From assembly GCA_026984165.1 (NCBI GenBank), contig JALSSQ010000322.1, positions 1-6,812 on the forward strand: DNA of 6,812 nucleotides, in the 5' to 3' direction. The notes below the pieces were generated by a model that was not told the DNA's origin, made no database searches, and saw only the letters and a list, made by a program, of their open reading frames with translations. Origin of the DNA: Sulfurovum sp. Its GTDB lineage: Bacteria > Campylobacterota > Campylobacteria > Campylobacterales > Sulfurovaceae. The translations under genes and the position numbers were made by a program. This document shows, in pieces, positions 6,240 to 6,812 of the stretch. The stretch's first letter is position 1; the number at the start of each line of letters is the position of its first letter.

Positions 6240-6812
6240 TTAAATAGCATCAATAATAGCATTTAAAGTTGCAGATGGTCTCATTGCCGCTTCTGCTTTG
6301 GCATCATCTGGGTGATAGTACCCACCCATATCTATTGGTTTACCCTCTACAGCAAGTAACTCTTTTATGATGGTATCTTCATTCTCTTTCAACGCCTTTG
6401 CAACAGGTGCAAACTTCTGAGCCAGTTGGGCATTGGAACCATTTGCCAATGCCTCTGCCCAATAGAGTGCGACATAGAAGTGAGAGGCTTTATTGTCAGG
6501 TTCTCCTACTTTTCTCGATGGTGCCTTATTGTTGTCAAGGTAACCCTCATTTGCTTTGTCTAACGCTTCTGTCAATGCCGCCAATTTGTCATCAGCGTGT
6601 TTTTGTCCGATAAATCTGAGTGACTCAGCCAATGCCAAGAACTCCCCAAGACTATCCCATCTAAGATGACCTTCTGCCAAGAATTGATCTACGTGCTTAG
6701 GTGCAGAACCACCTGCACCTGTTTCATACAATCCACCACCTGCTAAAAGAGGCACGATAGAGAGCATTTTAGCAGATGTTCCAAGCTCCAAAATTGGGTA
6801 CATATCTGTAAG
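6240..6812 (-). CDS. icd: Isocitrate dehydrogenase, monomeric NADP-dependent type (C-terminal part)
   Basis: The frame is open from the right edge to a TAA at 6240-6242 and gives the last 190 residues of a protein normally about 740 long. The enzyme interconverts isocitrate + NADP+ with 2-oxoglutarate + CO2 + NADPH. The visible part begins LTDMYPILELGTSAKMLS and contains GGGLYETGAGGSAPKH, LRWDSLGEF and NNKAPSRKVGEPDN, all typical of the monomeric (Azotobacter/Corynebacterium) family and unlike dimeric Icd. Counting from the first visible Met, His37, Arg48 and Arg97 are spaced 11 and 60 apart. That is the spacing of His589, Arg600 and Arg649, which contact the NADP 2'-phosphate in the Azotobacter vinelandii enzyme. 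NADP use is therefore expected. The Met at 6803 is internal, not a start. It leads the icd-mdh-sucCD-oor gene order known from Campylobacter. Confidence 0.96.
   Translation of the reverse strand, partial: LTDMYPILELGTSAKMLSIVPLLAGGGLYETGAGGSAPKHVDQFLAEGHLRWDSLGEFLALAESLRFIGQKHADDKLAALTEALDKANEGYLDNNKAPSRKVGEPDNKASHFYVALYWAEALANGSNAQLAQKFAPVAKALKENEDTIIKELLAVEGKPIDMGGYYHPDDAKAEAAMRPSATLNAIIDAI

Overview
The window looks like chromosomal DNA from a Campylobacterota (formerly epsilonproteobacterial) organism, probably a free-living autotroph of the Sulfurovum/Sulfurimonas kind. The grounds are the gene order, a four-part 2-oxoglutarate:acceptor oxidoreductase of the Helicobacter/Campylobacter Oor type, a monomeric NADP-type isocitrate dehydrogenase, and AT-rich spacers. 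The genus is an inference and cannot be settled from this sequence alone.

All seven recognised genes lie on the minus strand, so transcription runs from high to low coordinates: icd (C-terminal part, cut by the right edge), mdh, fumC, sucC, sucD, oorD and oorA (N-terminal part, cut by the left edge). There is no convincing plus-strand gene. Three spacers separate four tight blocks. The icd-mdh spacer (6016-6239) is rich in palindromes, including a REP-like GC hairpin. The fumC-sucC spacer (3450-3642) holds a likely fumC terminator and a candidate sucC promoter. The sucD-oorD spacer (1144-1404) holds a hairpin after sucD and a candidate oorD promoter embedded in a 17-bp palindrome. Within blocks, genes are 21 nt apart (mdh-fumC) or overlap by one base as TAATG (sucC-sucD and oorD-oorA).

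The genes make one metabolic module. Read in the reductive direction, Mdh reduces oxaloacetate to malate, FumC dehydrates malate to fumarate, fumarate reductase (not in this window) would give succinate, SucCD makes succinyl-CoA, Oor carboxylates it to 2-oxoglutarate with reduced ferredoxin, and Icd carboxylates that to isocitrate. The same enzymes can run oxidatively. The sequence does not set the direction, because no ATP citrate lyase is visible here.

The window is mainly core metabolism and I see no undescribed system in it. What deserves a second look is the fumC gene sitting inside a cluster that in Campylobacter jejuni lacks it, and the structured intergenic regions.
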